Assembly (NCBI RefSeq): GCF_946479755.1
Contig: NZ_CAMLHC010000002.1
Coordinates: 372,001 to 436,000 of the forward strand
Direction: 5' to 3'
Length of the DNA stretch: 64,000 nucleotides
Source of the DNA: an uncultured Chitinophaga sp.
GTDB taxonomy: Bacteria; Bacteroidota; Bacteroidia; Chitinophagales; Chitinophagaceae
This document shows, one piece after another, positions 25,601-32,871 of the stretch. Every line of letters begins with the position of its first letter. Positions within the stretch are counted from its first letter, which is position 1. The position numbers and the translations under genes are program-made. The notes beneath the pieces were generated by a model. It saw nothing but the letters and a program-made list of their open reading frames with translations, was not told the DNA's origin and did no database searches.

Positions 25601-26016
25601 TTTTGTTCCGACGGGCGAAAGATGATGATGATGTTATCTGACTGGCGGAAGTTCAGATAGGTGTTGGCCAGCAGCAGTTCCAGCGTTGTTTTCACGCTGC
25701 GGGTGGCTTTAGGCAGACTGACATTGCCGTAGAGGTTTACCTGTTCCGGCGGGTAGGCGAGGCGGAAACCGGACAGGCTTTCCACTTTGCCGAGGGCGCT
25801 TTTGAGTGTTTCATTTTTCAGTGTCAGGGTAATCTGTTTGGTGGCGATGTCTTGTGCTCTGCCGGGAGAGGCCGACAGTACAGATGACAGTAACAGGATG
25901 CTGAGCAGGGCCAGGGTAATAGTCTTTGCCATGTGCCGGCCGTGGCGGAACATACAGGGCAATAGCGTGGCTGTCAGCTGTGTGGACACAGCTAAGAACT
26001 TGTGCATAACGGGCAT
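22609..26016 (-). CDS. SusC/RagA-family TonB-dependent receptor with N-terminal STN signalling domain
   Basis: 1135 residues. After the signal region comes an STN domain (about 60-125; IATKQITLTLKNETLKSAL), a carboxypeptidase-regulatory-like domain (IIGSVVENKTNVVLPGVSVQVKG), a TonB plug with DVVVVAYGQQKKATVTGAI and GMRGANGAILITTKRG, and a beta-barrel ending in IQRIWNFGIDVRF. The STN domain pairs with the upstream FecR/ECF sigma genes for substrate-induced expression. An ATG at 26007 is an equally possible start. Substrate unknown; the coupled metallopeptidase hints at peptides. Confidence 0.96.
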   Translation of the reverse strand: MPVMHKFLAVSTQLTATLLPCMFRHGRHMAKTITLALLSILLLSSVLSASPGRAQDIATKQITLTLKNETLKSALGKVESLSGFRLAYPPEQVNLYGNVSLPKATRSVKTTLELLLANTYLNFRQSDNIIIIFRPSEQNNHPADTTVRPAPATNNGAMRTIIGSVVENKTNVVLPGVSVQVKGTSRGTQTQSDGTYSIQVPASMKTLVFSFIGYETREVEVSASNQTDVTMMPSSLGLKDVVVVAYGQQKKATVTGAIASISTKELVQSPVSNLTNALAGRLPGLITTQRSGEPGVDASNLYIRGVGTLNGASPIIMVDGIERPMDYVDPNDIETLTILKDAAATAVLGMRGANGAILITTKRGKAGPPSVSFRASAGVTEATRLPEYLGSYDYATLLNEALKNDGAQPAFTPTQLDGYKSGKLPNTDYYKFIMKPSTVAQGNLNVSGGNNIARYFISAGYNVQDGLYAHTTENKDGYTGNNNMKRYNLRANVDVDITPDLTARVDIAGIMTDRRDGNNSASTIMNLANRMAPIYPIVNPDGSLWGNGTFQSNILGELSQKGYRRWYNNTVQGTFALTRKLDVITKNLTAKVSFSYDNTNSPNASYTRNYAVFEPLYDGQGNITSYKQSGQDTKIDPNGSFSGGGANRSTYLEATANWNRQFGRHEATAMVLWNRRLNESGSTIPKAYQSLLFRGTYNYMQKYLLEFSASYQGSENFPKESRYGFFPSISAGWVLSEESFIKDNIAAISFLKIRGSYGEVGNDQAGSDRFLWFTSWGGGDPYYFGTNASQANGWKQGAIGNPGVTWERGRQANVAIEARFWKNLLGISLDLFTQRRSKILIRRNTLSDVFGQDIKAQNIGIVDNKGLELELSHENTIGKVHYFIKPNVTFARNNIVYQDEVAQAYPWMKRTGHPIGTKFGLISEGFFKDQADVDNSPFQNFSAYGPGDMKYKKLTGKEYDFIQSNFDETAIGYARTPELMFGATLGVAYKGFDVSLLFQGAAHTDVMLNNEAVYEFFQGGKVKPFHLGRWTPETAATATYPRLHSNTNGNNHRGSSFWVKDASYVRLKNAEIGYQLPKNWVKPVGLSYVRLYANGMNLFTWDKLKDYQVDPEIGDGNGAMYPIQRIWNFGIDVRF

Positions 26017-26297
26017 TCATTTAAAATTGTTAGGAAATAGGCAGCCGTTGACCGCATGTGGATGCGGCCGCGGTTTTCAGCTTTTCGGGCTGAACAAGTG
26101 TTTTACTTCAGAACGTGTTGTTTGATAGTGATCATTGTGGTTTCATGCGATGTAGATTTTAGTGATGCATAGAATGAGCAACGGCCCGCTGGTGGCTTGT
26201 TTTAATGCTAAATTGATTTAGCAAACAGGACATACTTTGTCCATTTAACTTTTTACAGTTATTAATTTTGGTTTTAATGATGTGTTTTATCGTCGTC
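26017..26297 (-). promoter_or_regulatory. SusC promoter region with two palindromes
   Basis: This 281-bp gap between fecR and susC holds a palindrome with 8-bp arms, TGCTAAAT-TG-ATTTAGCA (26206-26223), and a second inverted repeat GGACA-N5-TGTCC (26228-26242), 5 bp apart. They lie about 190-225 bp before the susC ATG. I see no TAnnTTTG promoter at the right spacing, which fits use of the linked ECF sigma factor. The sites could bind an additional regulator. Confidence 0.45.
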
Positions 26298-27296
26298 TTA
26301 GCAGCCTTTGCCTTTTATGAGCACGTCGTGGCCGTTTTCTATTTTATACGTGGCATTTCTGACGCCGCAGATCACATCGAGGACTTCTTCGAGCGACTCA
26401 GTACCTGCGAAGGATACGCGGACAGGGCATTGTTTTAAAGCGTCATCACTGAATTGTATGTTCACTTCATAACGCTTGCTGAGTGTATTGGCGATGGTTT
26501 CGAAGGTAGCGTTTTCGAAAACCATCTCGTTGGTGGTCCAGCTGGCACGGGCAGCCGCATTCACCGCTTCCCGGCGCGCGGCGGCATTCCTGGTATTATA
26601 AACGATCTGTTGATCGGGCGTTAATACGGCCAGTACTTTGGAGCCGTCTTCCACTTTTACTTTTCCTCGTGTAACCGACACCGTTATCTCCGGTTGTTCG
26701 GGGTAAGCGCTGATGTTAAAAGCAGTACCCAGTACGGTAGTTTTCAGTTGACCGGTATTGATCACAAATGGCTTTGCGCTGTCGGACCGGATATCGAAAT
26801 AGGCTTCGCCCAGCAGCGTCACTTCGCGGGAAGGGCCGTTGAACTGTTCCGGCACTACCAGCCGGCTGCCGCGGTGCAGCACTACGGTGCTGCCATCAGG
26901 CAGTGTCAGGTAACGGTCAAAATTCGTCTGACTGCCGGCGTACTGCCGTACGGTAGCGGCAGGAGATGGGTTACCCTGCCGGTACCACCAGTAACCTGCG
27001 CCGGCCAAGGTAAGGAGGCCGGTCCAGACGGCGGCATACCGCAGTACTTTTCTCCAGGCGCTCCGCTTCACTACCGTCAGCGGTGCTGCTGCCGGAGCGG
27101 CAGCTAACCGGGTCCGTAACGCCAGCAGCTGTTGCCGCGTAAGTTGCCTTGCTGCCTCGCTTTGCGGGTCTATCACTTCATCAGGCAGGTCCTGCCCGAG
27201 AGTAGTATACCAGCCTTCCAGCGTGTTGAGCTCTTCTTCAGTGCAGGCACCCTGACTATATTTCTGTAACAGTACGTACAAATTTTGTTCATCCAT
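26298..27296 (-). CDS. FecR-family anti-sigma factor
   Basis: 332 residues from the ATG at 27296. A cytoplasmic N-terminal part (about 1-85) precedes one membrane segment (about 90-107, VWTGLLTLAGAGYWWY). The periplasmic FecR domain follows (TVRQYAGSQTNFDRYLTLPDGSTVVLHRGSRL; LLGEAYFDIRSDSAKPFVI), and the C-terminal domain (MVFENATFETIANTLSKRYEV) resembles those of Bacteroidota FecRs that contact the STN domain of the cognate receptor. It is divergent from the sigma gene and directly upstream of susC. Confidence 0.93.
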   Translation of the reverse strand: MDEQNLYVLLQKYSQGACTEEELNTLEGWYTTLGQDLPDEVIDPQSEAARQLTRQQLLALRTRLAAAPAAAPLTVVKRSAWRKVLRYAAVWTGLLTLAGAGYWWYRQGNPSPAATVRQYAGSQTNFDRYLTLPDGSTVVLHRGSRLVVPEQFNGPSREVTLLGEAYFDIRSDSAKPFVINTGQLKTTVLGTAFNISAYPEQPEITVSVTRGKVKVEDGSKVLAVLTPDQQIVYNTRNAAARREAVNAAARASWTTNEMVFENATFETIANTLSKRYEVNIQFSDDALKQCPVRVSFAGTESLEEVLDVICGVRNATYKIENGHDVLIKGKGC

Positions 27297-27411
27297 AGCG
27301 GTAATGATGCGACTGGCTATATTTAATAACACCAATTTAATCTGTTGCCGTTATCCCGTTCAGAAATTTTTTTTCAGGATAAGCAGGGAGATAGTAAGGG
27401 GTAAAATACAA

Positions 27412-28044
27412 GTGAATATTATTAGATTTGGTAAAAATCGTATAGCCATCGAACTACACGCGGAAAATACCGATACAGCCCTGCTCAGGTCCTGGCAAAA
27501 TGGCGATGAAAAAGCCTTTGACCAGCTGTATGCCCGTCACTATATCAGGCTGGTGAACCTGGCCTATAAAAAGACGGGGCATATGGAAGCGTCGCAGGAA
27601 CTGGTACAGGACGTGTTCCTGTCGCTCTACCGCCAACAGTCACGGTTACCCGAAAATACCGTCCTGGAAAACTACCTTTTTATTGCCACCCGTAACCGTA
27701 TCTATAACCATCACCGGCAGCAGCTGCTGCAACTGAAGAAGGAAGCGCTGCTGCGTGAAAACTACCTGCCCTCCTCCGGTACCGGGCCCGATAAGCTGGA
27801 ACTGAAAGAACTGGAGACACGGCTGCGCCGTAAAATACAGCAGCTGCCCGAACAGTGCCGTGCCGTTTTCCTCCTCAGCCGTGAAGAGCAGCTGTCCAAC
27901 AAGGAAGTGGCGGAACGGCTGCATATTTCCGTCAATACGGTAGAGCAGCACATGCGAAAAGCGCTCCGCATCCTGCGGGCCTCCATCAATGACGAACTGA
28001 TTATGATGCTGGTAACAACGGTGGCGCTGACTTATATGATGTAA
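27412..28044 (+). CDS. ECF-type RNA polymerase sigma factor
   Basis: About 210 residues. Sigma-70 region 2 (LLRSWQNGDEKAFDQLYARHYIRLVNLAYKKTG), a linker, and region 4 (LPEQCRAVFLLSREEQLSNKEVAERLHISVNTVEQHMRKALRIL) are all present. It should recognise the promoter of its linked susC/susD genes once FecR releases it. The start is unclear: no ATG lies near the conserved N-terminus, so I chose a GTG at 27412 with a purine-rich stretch upstream. An ATG at 27304 is in frame but is only 8 bp from the divergent fecR start. Confidence 0.9.
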   Translation: MNIIRFGKNRIAIELHAENTDTALLRSWQNGDEKAFDQLYARHYIRLVNLAYKKTGHMEASQELVQDVFLSLYRQQSRLPENTVLENYLFIATRNRIYNHHRQQLLQLKKEALLRENYLPSSGTGPDKLELKELETRLRRKIQQLPEQCRAVFLLSREEQLSNKEVAERLHISVNTVEQHMRKALRILRASINDELIMMLVTTVALTYMM

Positions 28045-28123
28045 ATCATATCAACGATGCATACTGAGCTTAGCGTGGCGGAACTGAAAGATGTGGACCT
28101 GCTGCACCAGGTTTGCGAAAAGG

Positions 28124-28447
28124 TTAAACTGATTTTTTGGCGGGTTTCCATTTCATTTCATTCAGCGCCAGGCTCATGATATGTTGCGGCGTTACATAGA
28201 GGATTTCGGCCAGCTTGATACATTCTTCTATCTTCATCAGCTGGGGCTGGACAATTTTTTTATGCAGGGTGGATTTGTGGAAATCGGCGTCTTCGCTCAG
28301 GTCGGTCAGGCTGGCAAATTCCAGTAACTCCTGGAAGTTACGGATACCTTTATCGTTGCCCTCAGCCGCTTTGCCGGCAGCCATGCCGTCAATTCCCTTT
28401 TTTATCAGGGCAGAAATATTATGTCGTTTTGATTCCCCGATTCTCAT
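28124..28447 (-). CDS. Small helix-turn-helix-like protein, paralogue of 28627-28896
   Basis: 107 residues from the ATG at 28447. The C-terminal half (HKSTLHKKIVQPQLMKIEECIKLAEILYVTPQHIMSLAL) looks like a lambda-repressor-type DNA-binding fold and is clearly related to the neighbouring gene's C-terminus. The N-terminal part is basic. It is transcribed in the same direction as its paralogue, 179 bp apart, in an AT-rich stretch. A transcriptional regulator is likely; the target is unknown. Confidence 0.65.
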   Translation of the reverse strand: MRIGESKRHNISALIKKGIDGMAAGKAAEGNDKGIRNFQELLEFASLTDLSEDADFHKSTLHKKIVQPQLMKIEECIKLAEILYVTPQHIMSLALNEMKWKPAKKSV

Positions 28448-28626
28448 TTTGATTCCCGGTTTTCTCAAATTAACCGCACAATATTTTTTATTGACCTATT
28501 TGTCTATGAAGTTGGGTTAATTATTTATAAAATTGTATATTGTGTTTACGTTTTTGACTTTTTTATTCACCAAAACCTGATAAACCTGGATGAGGGAAAC
28601 CGTATATCTGGAAAAACGAGCGCGAT

Positions 28627-28896
28627 TCAGGAAGACTTTTTATGCATCTGGTTAAGGGCCAGTGTCATGATAACCTGTGGTGTCAGCCCGAATGCTTTAC
28701 CCAATAAGATACATTCTTCAATTTTTATTAACCCGGGATTCTTTAGTTTTTTATACAGCGTGGACTTATGGATACCTACCGCCGTTCCGACGGTGGTCAT
28801 TGGAACAATATCATAGATACCCTCAAGGTCTTTAATCTGACCTTGCTCAATCAGTGTGCGCACTGCCTCAAACCTGCGATCTTTTCCTTTTGCCAT
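28627..28896 (-). CDS. Small helix-turn-helix-like protein, paralogue of 28124-28447
   Basis: 89 residues. VGIHKSTLYKKLKNPGLIKIEECILLGKAFGLTPQVIMTLALNQM resembles an XRE/lambda-type HTH and matches the downstream paralogue closely. Upstream, divergent, lies a tiny membrane protein gene. Low GC and the paired paralogues suggest acquired DNA or a small regulatory module, but no toxin or phage gene is adjacent. Confidence 0.65.
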   Translation of the reverse strand: MAKGKDRRFEAVRTLIEQGQIKDLEGIYDIVPMTTVGTAVGIHKSTLYKKLKNPGLIKIEECILLGKAFGLTPQVIMTLALNQMHKKSS

Positions 28897-29056
28897 TTGT
28901 GAATCTTTGGGATGGGAAAATACATCTCATGGGGTTACTTTGCGGTTTATTATTATAATAATGACTTTAGTAGCTATGAAATAGCAGGTAGTGTTTATGA
29001 AAATGACTATTTTTTTCTCAACACTTGTGGTATACCAATAATCAGTCCACTGCAGT

Positions 29057-29197
29057 ATGATTTCCCTCAAATCATTCGCCGCGATGGAAGATCCTTTTCA
29101 AGACGACCATGATGGCTCTTTTAAGTGGTTCATCATCTTATTCGTATTCTTTATGGTGCTGCTCTGGACGTTTGCCTGGATAGGCGCCGAACATTAA
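29057..29197 (+). CDS. Tiny single-span membrane protein (hypothetical)
   Basis: 46 residues from the ATG at 29057, or 37 from the in-frame ATG at 29084. The shorter form starts MEDPFQDDHDGSFKW, with a strongly acidic head. One hydrophobic span follows (about 20 residues, FIILFVFFMVLLWTFAW), then a short IGAEH tail. The composition is that of a real small membrane protein rather than random translation. No family recognised; the neighbours are the HTH pair and a sensor-like membrane protein. Confidence 0.5.
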   Translation: MISLKSFAAMEDPFQDDHDGSFKWFIILFVFFMVLLWTFAWIGAEH

Positions 29198-29352
29198 TTA
29201 CAAGGGTTTATCAACCATGCTGAGGTATTGTTTCTACAGTCCGCCTCACTATCTCAACAAATACATAATCCATTTAATGGCGGTGGTGTCTACCACTGCT
29301 ACTTTTTTAGGCCGCCAGTCTCTATATTTGTCCCGGTCAAATACCACTGAGG

Positions 29353-29958
29353 ATGCAGCAAATCTCCGGGAATGAAAGCACGCCGACTACGGCAACAGCA
29401 TGGTTTTGGACACCGGGACTGTTTTTTACGTTCCTGCTGGCCAATTCAGTATTAGGCATCCGTCTGCGGGAAGGGCAGTGGGACAACCCGGTGAACCTGG
29501 TTGGTTCCCAGCTGGTCATCTTCGCCTGGTGTTTCCTTGTATGGCTGATAGCCGCCTATGCGGTGCAGACAGATTATGTACCCCGCTGGTTAAAACTGGC
29601 CGGTACCTTATGCCTGGCGGCCATCACTTCTGTAGCTATTTATTACCTTTCCCCGTTCGAGGATTTTCCGCTGGACGCCGTTCCCCAAAGGGCCTGGGGC
29701 AGGGTGTTGATTCGACTGGTTTATCGCGCACTGCTGGTTGGGTCGTTGATATACCCGGTAGTGTACTACCTGGCGGCCGCCCGGCGGCTGGCCATGGAGA
29801 AACTGAAAGTGGAAAGGCAGGAACGGGCACTGTTGCAGATCAGGGCCAATCAACTGGAAGCGATGGTGGCGGAGCGTACAGCCGCTTTGGAGAAAACGAT
29901 CGCTCAACTGGAACAGGCGCAGCGGCAGCTGGCCGAAAAGAATGCTTCTGATAAATAA
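29353..29958 (+). CDS. Membrane protein resembling the input half of a LytS-type sensor kinase, kinase domain absent
   Basis: 201 residues. Four hydrophobic segments (about 18-36, 48-68, 82-101 and 118-144) are followed by a long coiled coil rich in Glu, Gln and Arg (about 148-198). This is the layout of Bacteroidota LytTR-system histidine kinases up to the point where the His-kinase domain would begin, but the frame stops there. It may be a truncated kinase or a stand-alone membrane coiled-coil protein. No LytTR response regulator lies nearby. A hairpin terminator follows about 250 bp downstream. Confidence 0.6.
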   Translation: MQQISGNESTPTTATAWFWTPGLFFTFLLANSVLGIRLREGQWDNPVNLVGSQLVIFAWCFLVWLIAAYAVQTDYVPRWLKLAGTLCLAAITSVAIYYLSPFEDFPLDAVPQRAWGRVLIRLVYRALLVGSLIYPVVYYLAAARRLAMEKLKVERQERALLQIRANQLEAMVAERTAALEKTIAQLEQAQRQLAEKNASDK

Positions 29959-30210
29959 CAGCCGGGGTGATCGTATATCCCTGTCCGTAGTAATCCGACT
30001 ACAACAATTTAATATTATTGCTACAAATGCGGATACGCCGGTGCGTTACTTTTGCTGTAAGCAGCTGTAGGCCGTTCAGCCATTGTTATGCAGCGATCGT
30101 CTGTTACCCTGTCATACAGGCGTACAGAGGATGTGCCTACCGGCAGATGGCGCTGCCCCCTGGTTCGTCTAATCGGAAATGGACAATAAACGGACAGTTT
30201 TTTAACCTCA

Positions 30211-30248
30211 ATGGCCGGGAAGACTCACCTTCCCGGCCATGTTTTTTT
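30211..30248 (+). terminator. Rho-independent terminator
   Basis: A 12-bp perfect stem (30211-30222 with 30229-30240), a 6-base loop, then G and seven T. The T-run contains the complement of the stop codon of the convergent YfhO gene. The 250 bp before it (29959-30210) show no convincing gene. Confidence 0.8.
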
Positions 30249-32712
30249 AAGAACGGGACCTGCGCCAGCCCTCCCATAACAGTCCCCCGGCTACCATCGC
30301 CAGCAATACCCACGAAGAAACTGCGGCTACCTTACGGCCTGTAATAAACGTCTGCGGCCGGAAAACAAATGTGATATCATGTTTGCCGGCAGGGACCTTT
30401 AACCCGCGCAACGCATAGTTCACCCGGATAATGGTTGCCTCCTGCTGATCGACATAGGCACGCCAGCCGGCAGGGTAGTAGATATCGGAGAAAACGGCAA
30501 AACCGTCACGGCTGTTTTGGCTGCTGAAATGCAGGTCGTTCAGGCCATATTTCGTGAGCGTAATGGCAGCGCTGCTGTCTTTTGCCGGAACGAAACCGCC
30601 TACCTGTGCCTGGAACCGGCGGTCAATCACTACCGTATCTGCCGGGTTGAAATCATTCATGGCGCGCATCTCTGCATCTGCGTTAGCGGCCCAGTGGATA
30701 CCCTTTACAAACCACGCATTGCCCAGCGCCTGCGGATTGAACTGCGCTACCGGTTGGTTGGTGGCGGGGTCCGGCGCAATGATGTACCGGGTATTCAGCA
30801 TATTGAGCACCGCACGGTTGTTTTTGGCGATCTGGTGTTCAATCAGGTCCTGGTAGATCCACAGTTTAGCCGGACTTTGTCCGCCAATGGATTTATGCAG
30901 ATAAGAAGTGTTAGCGTCGAGGAACGGGTTCACCGTAGCGTTCAGCACCCGGAAGTAAGGGGTTTTGTCCTGTAGTATCTTCTCATCGGCAGCCGTCGGT
31001 GAAATATAGGCCGCCAGCCGGTTAGGCTCCATAAAGCTCTCTTCGTTCAGGTAATTTTTATCTACCTGGAACAAATCAAACAACACGGCAGCGGTTAATA
31101 TCATCAGTACCGGCAAGGCTTTCAGCTTGTCTTTGAGATATGCCCACAGCACGCCATAAGTGACGGCGATCAATACCAGCGCCCTCACACCATCGCGGAG
31201 CAACAGGCTGCTGCGGTCTTTTCTCAGCGCGGCCATCAGTGTGTTGCCAGCCTCTTTGCTGCCCAGCATTTGGGTGTACCGTTGTAACAGCGCTCCGTCA
31301 TTAGGGCCGCTGAAGGAATAGATGAAAGGCCCGAAAACAGCTACGCCTATCACCAGTCCGCCGGTGATAACTGTCGCTTTCTGTAACGCCTGCATCAGCT
31401 GCGTTTTCGACTGCCGCTGGCTGATCAGTTCCTGTAATGCCCAGCAGGCCAGCACCACAAAGGATACCTGTACAATGACCAGCGCCATGGCCGGCGCCCT
31501 GAATTTGTTATATAACGGGAGATGATAGAACAGAAAGTTATTGAAGGCGCTGAAGTTATGGCCCCAGCTGATCAGGATGGCGAAGGCCGCCACGCCGGCC
31601 CACCACCATTTATGCGGGCTTTGAATGATCAGTAATGACAGCACCGTTAACAAACAGATGATCACGCCCAGGTACACCGGCCCGGACGTCATGGGCTGCC
31701 CCGCCCAGTACAAGGGCCAGCGGCGGCCGTTGACTAACTGTTCCGCCTGTACGGCGGGCACGCCCAGAGAAGTGAGCGCTTTGTAGGTATGCGAGCTGAC
31801 GGACAGCTTTTCTGCGGTAGAGTTGCCCACCACGCCGGGTACCAGCATGGTAAACGTCTCTCCCGGGCCATAGCTCCACTGGAAAGCGTATTCCACGTCC
31901 AGTCCGGGTTTGCCCTGTTGTTTGCTGCTCAGTTCAGATTCGCTGCCACGGATGGTGTAACGGGTATATTCCTTTAATATCAGCAGGTTGTCCATATTGG
32001 GCAGGATGGCGAGTATCGCCGCTACTGCCAGCAATGCGGACGCTTTAAAAAATGCGGGCAATTGTTTCGCCCGAAGGGCCATCACAAAACTACTGATCAC
32101 CAATGCCGCCACCATGATCAACGTGTAATAGGTGATCTGCAGGTGGTTGTTGTAAATGAGCAGGCTGGTGGCTATCGCCGTTAAACAGGCGCCTGCCAGC
32201 CATCGTCCGCGATAGGTGAGAATGATGCCTGCCAGCACCGGCGCCATATAAGCCATGGCCATCACTTTGGTGATATGCCCCGTTTGCATGCTGATGACAC
32301 TGAACGTGGCAAAGCCATAGGCGATGGCGCCCAGTATTCTTATCCAGTAACGGAAGTCGAGGACGCACAGTAACAGGTACATGCCCAGCATGTTCACAAA
32401 CAACATGTCTGCCGGATTGGGCAGCCAGAGGGTGAACAGCTTGTTGAGATACCATATGGCCGTTATAGGCGGACCGGTGAAGATCACATAAGTAGGCATG
32501 CCGCCAAACATGCTGTTGGTCCACATGGGTACTTCGCCGGTGCGGTTGTAGAAGTCCAGCGCTTCCTGCTGCATGCCTTTGTGATGCATCATGTCCGACT
32601 GGAACAGGGCTTTCCCGTCCAGCACGGGACTGCAAAACAGCAGGGCCAGGCCTGCGAAGAGGGCTATGGCCGCCAGATGCCGCCAGAGGATATTCAACCG
32701 GTTGTTATTCAT
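30247..32712 (-). CDS. YfhO-family multi-spanning membrane protein
   Basis: 821 residues. The N-terminus (LLFCSPVLDGKALFQSDMMHHKGMQQEA ... PMWTNSMFGGMPTYVI) is the recognised YfhO signature. Twelve or more membrane segments follow, then a soluble extracytoplasmic region (about 560-780) and a final span with a WRRSRS tail. YfhO proteins are GT-C-like; some glycosylate cell-wall teichoic acids in Firmicutes, but the role in Bacteroidota is unknown. It stands alone between a terminator and the MFS/SDR unit. Confidence 0.88.
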   Translation of the reverse strand: MNNNRLNILWRHLAAIALFAGLALLFCSPVLDGKALFQSDMMHHKGMQQEALDFYNRTGEVPMWTNSMFGGMPTYVIFTGPPITAIWYLNKLFTLWLPNPADMLFVNMLGMYLLLCVLDFRYWIRILGAIAYGFATFSVISMQTGHITKVMAMAYMAPVLAGIILTYRGRWLAGACLTAIATSLLIYNNHLQITYYTLIMVAALVISSFVMALRAKQLPAFFKASALLAVAAILAILPNMDNLLILKEYTRYTIRGSESELSSKQQGKPGLDVEYAFQWSYGPGETFTMLVPGVVGNSTAEKLSVSSHTYKALTSLGVPAVQAEQLVNGRRWPLYWAGQPMTSGPVYLGVIICLLTVLSLLIIQSPHKWWWAGVAAFAILISWGHNFSAFNNFLFYHLPLYNKFRAPAMALVIVQVSFVVLACWALQELISQRQSKTQLMQALQKATVITGGLVIGVAVFGPFIYSFSGPNDGALLQRYTQMLGSKEAGNTLMAALRKDRSSLLLRDGVRALVLIAVTYGVLWAYLKDKLKALPVLMILTAAVLFDLFQVDKNYLNEESFMEPNRLAAYISPTAADEKILQDKTPYFRVLNATVNPFLDANTSYLHKSIGGQSPAKLWIYQDLIEHQIAKNNRAVLNMLNTRYIIAPDPATNQPVAQFNPQALGNAWFVKGIHWAANADAEMRAMNDFNPADTVVIDRRFQAQVGGFVPAKDSSAAITLTKYGLNDLHFSSQNSRDGFAVFSDIYYPAGWRAYVDQQEATIIRVNYALRGLKVPAGKHDITFVFRPQTFITGRKVAAVSSWVLLAMVAGGLLWEGWRRSRS

Positions 32713-32871
32713 TACTGATGTTTTTCGTACCGGCGTTTGCGCCGGACGGGCGTCAAAATAATGAATTTGCAGGACCGGCGGAAATCTGTACCGGCGCCAT
32801 CATAGGAGTAATAATGCTGGCTGCGCAGGGCAAGTATCTCTTTTATGCTTCCATGAACAAACAGTTCGCCA

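Noticed and set aside
22861..25641. Very long open frame on the plus strand opposite the SusC gene
   Set aside because: It is an antisense shadow created by codon bias of the SusC gene; its translation is Gly/Val/His/Phe-rich without domain motifs.
28912..29112. 66-codon plus-strand frame upstream of the tiny membrane protein
   Set aside because: Tyr/Phe-rich translation of AT-rich DNA, overlapping the better small frame at 29057-29197.
30018..30344. 108-codon plus-strand frame between the truncated sensor and the YfhO gene
   Set aside because: It runs through a strong terminator and into the 3' end of the YfhO gene, and its product has no domain-like features.
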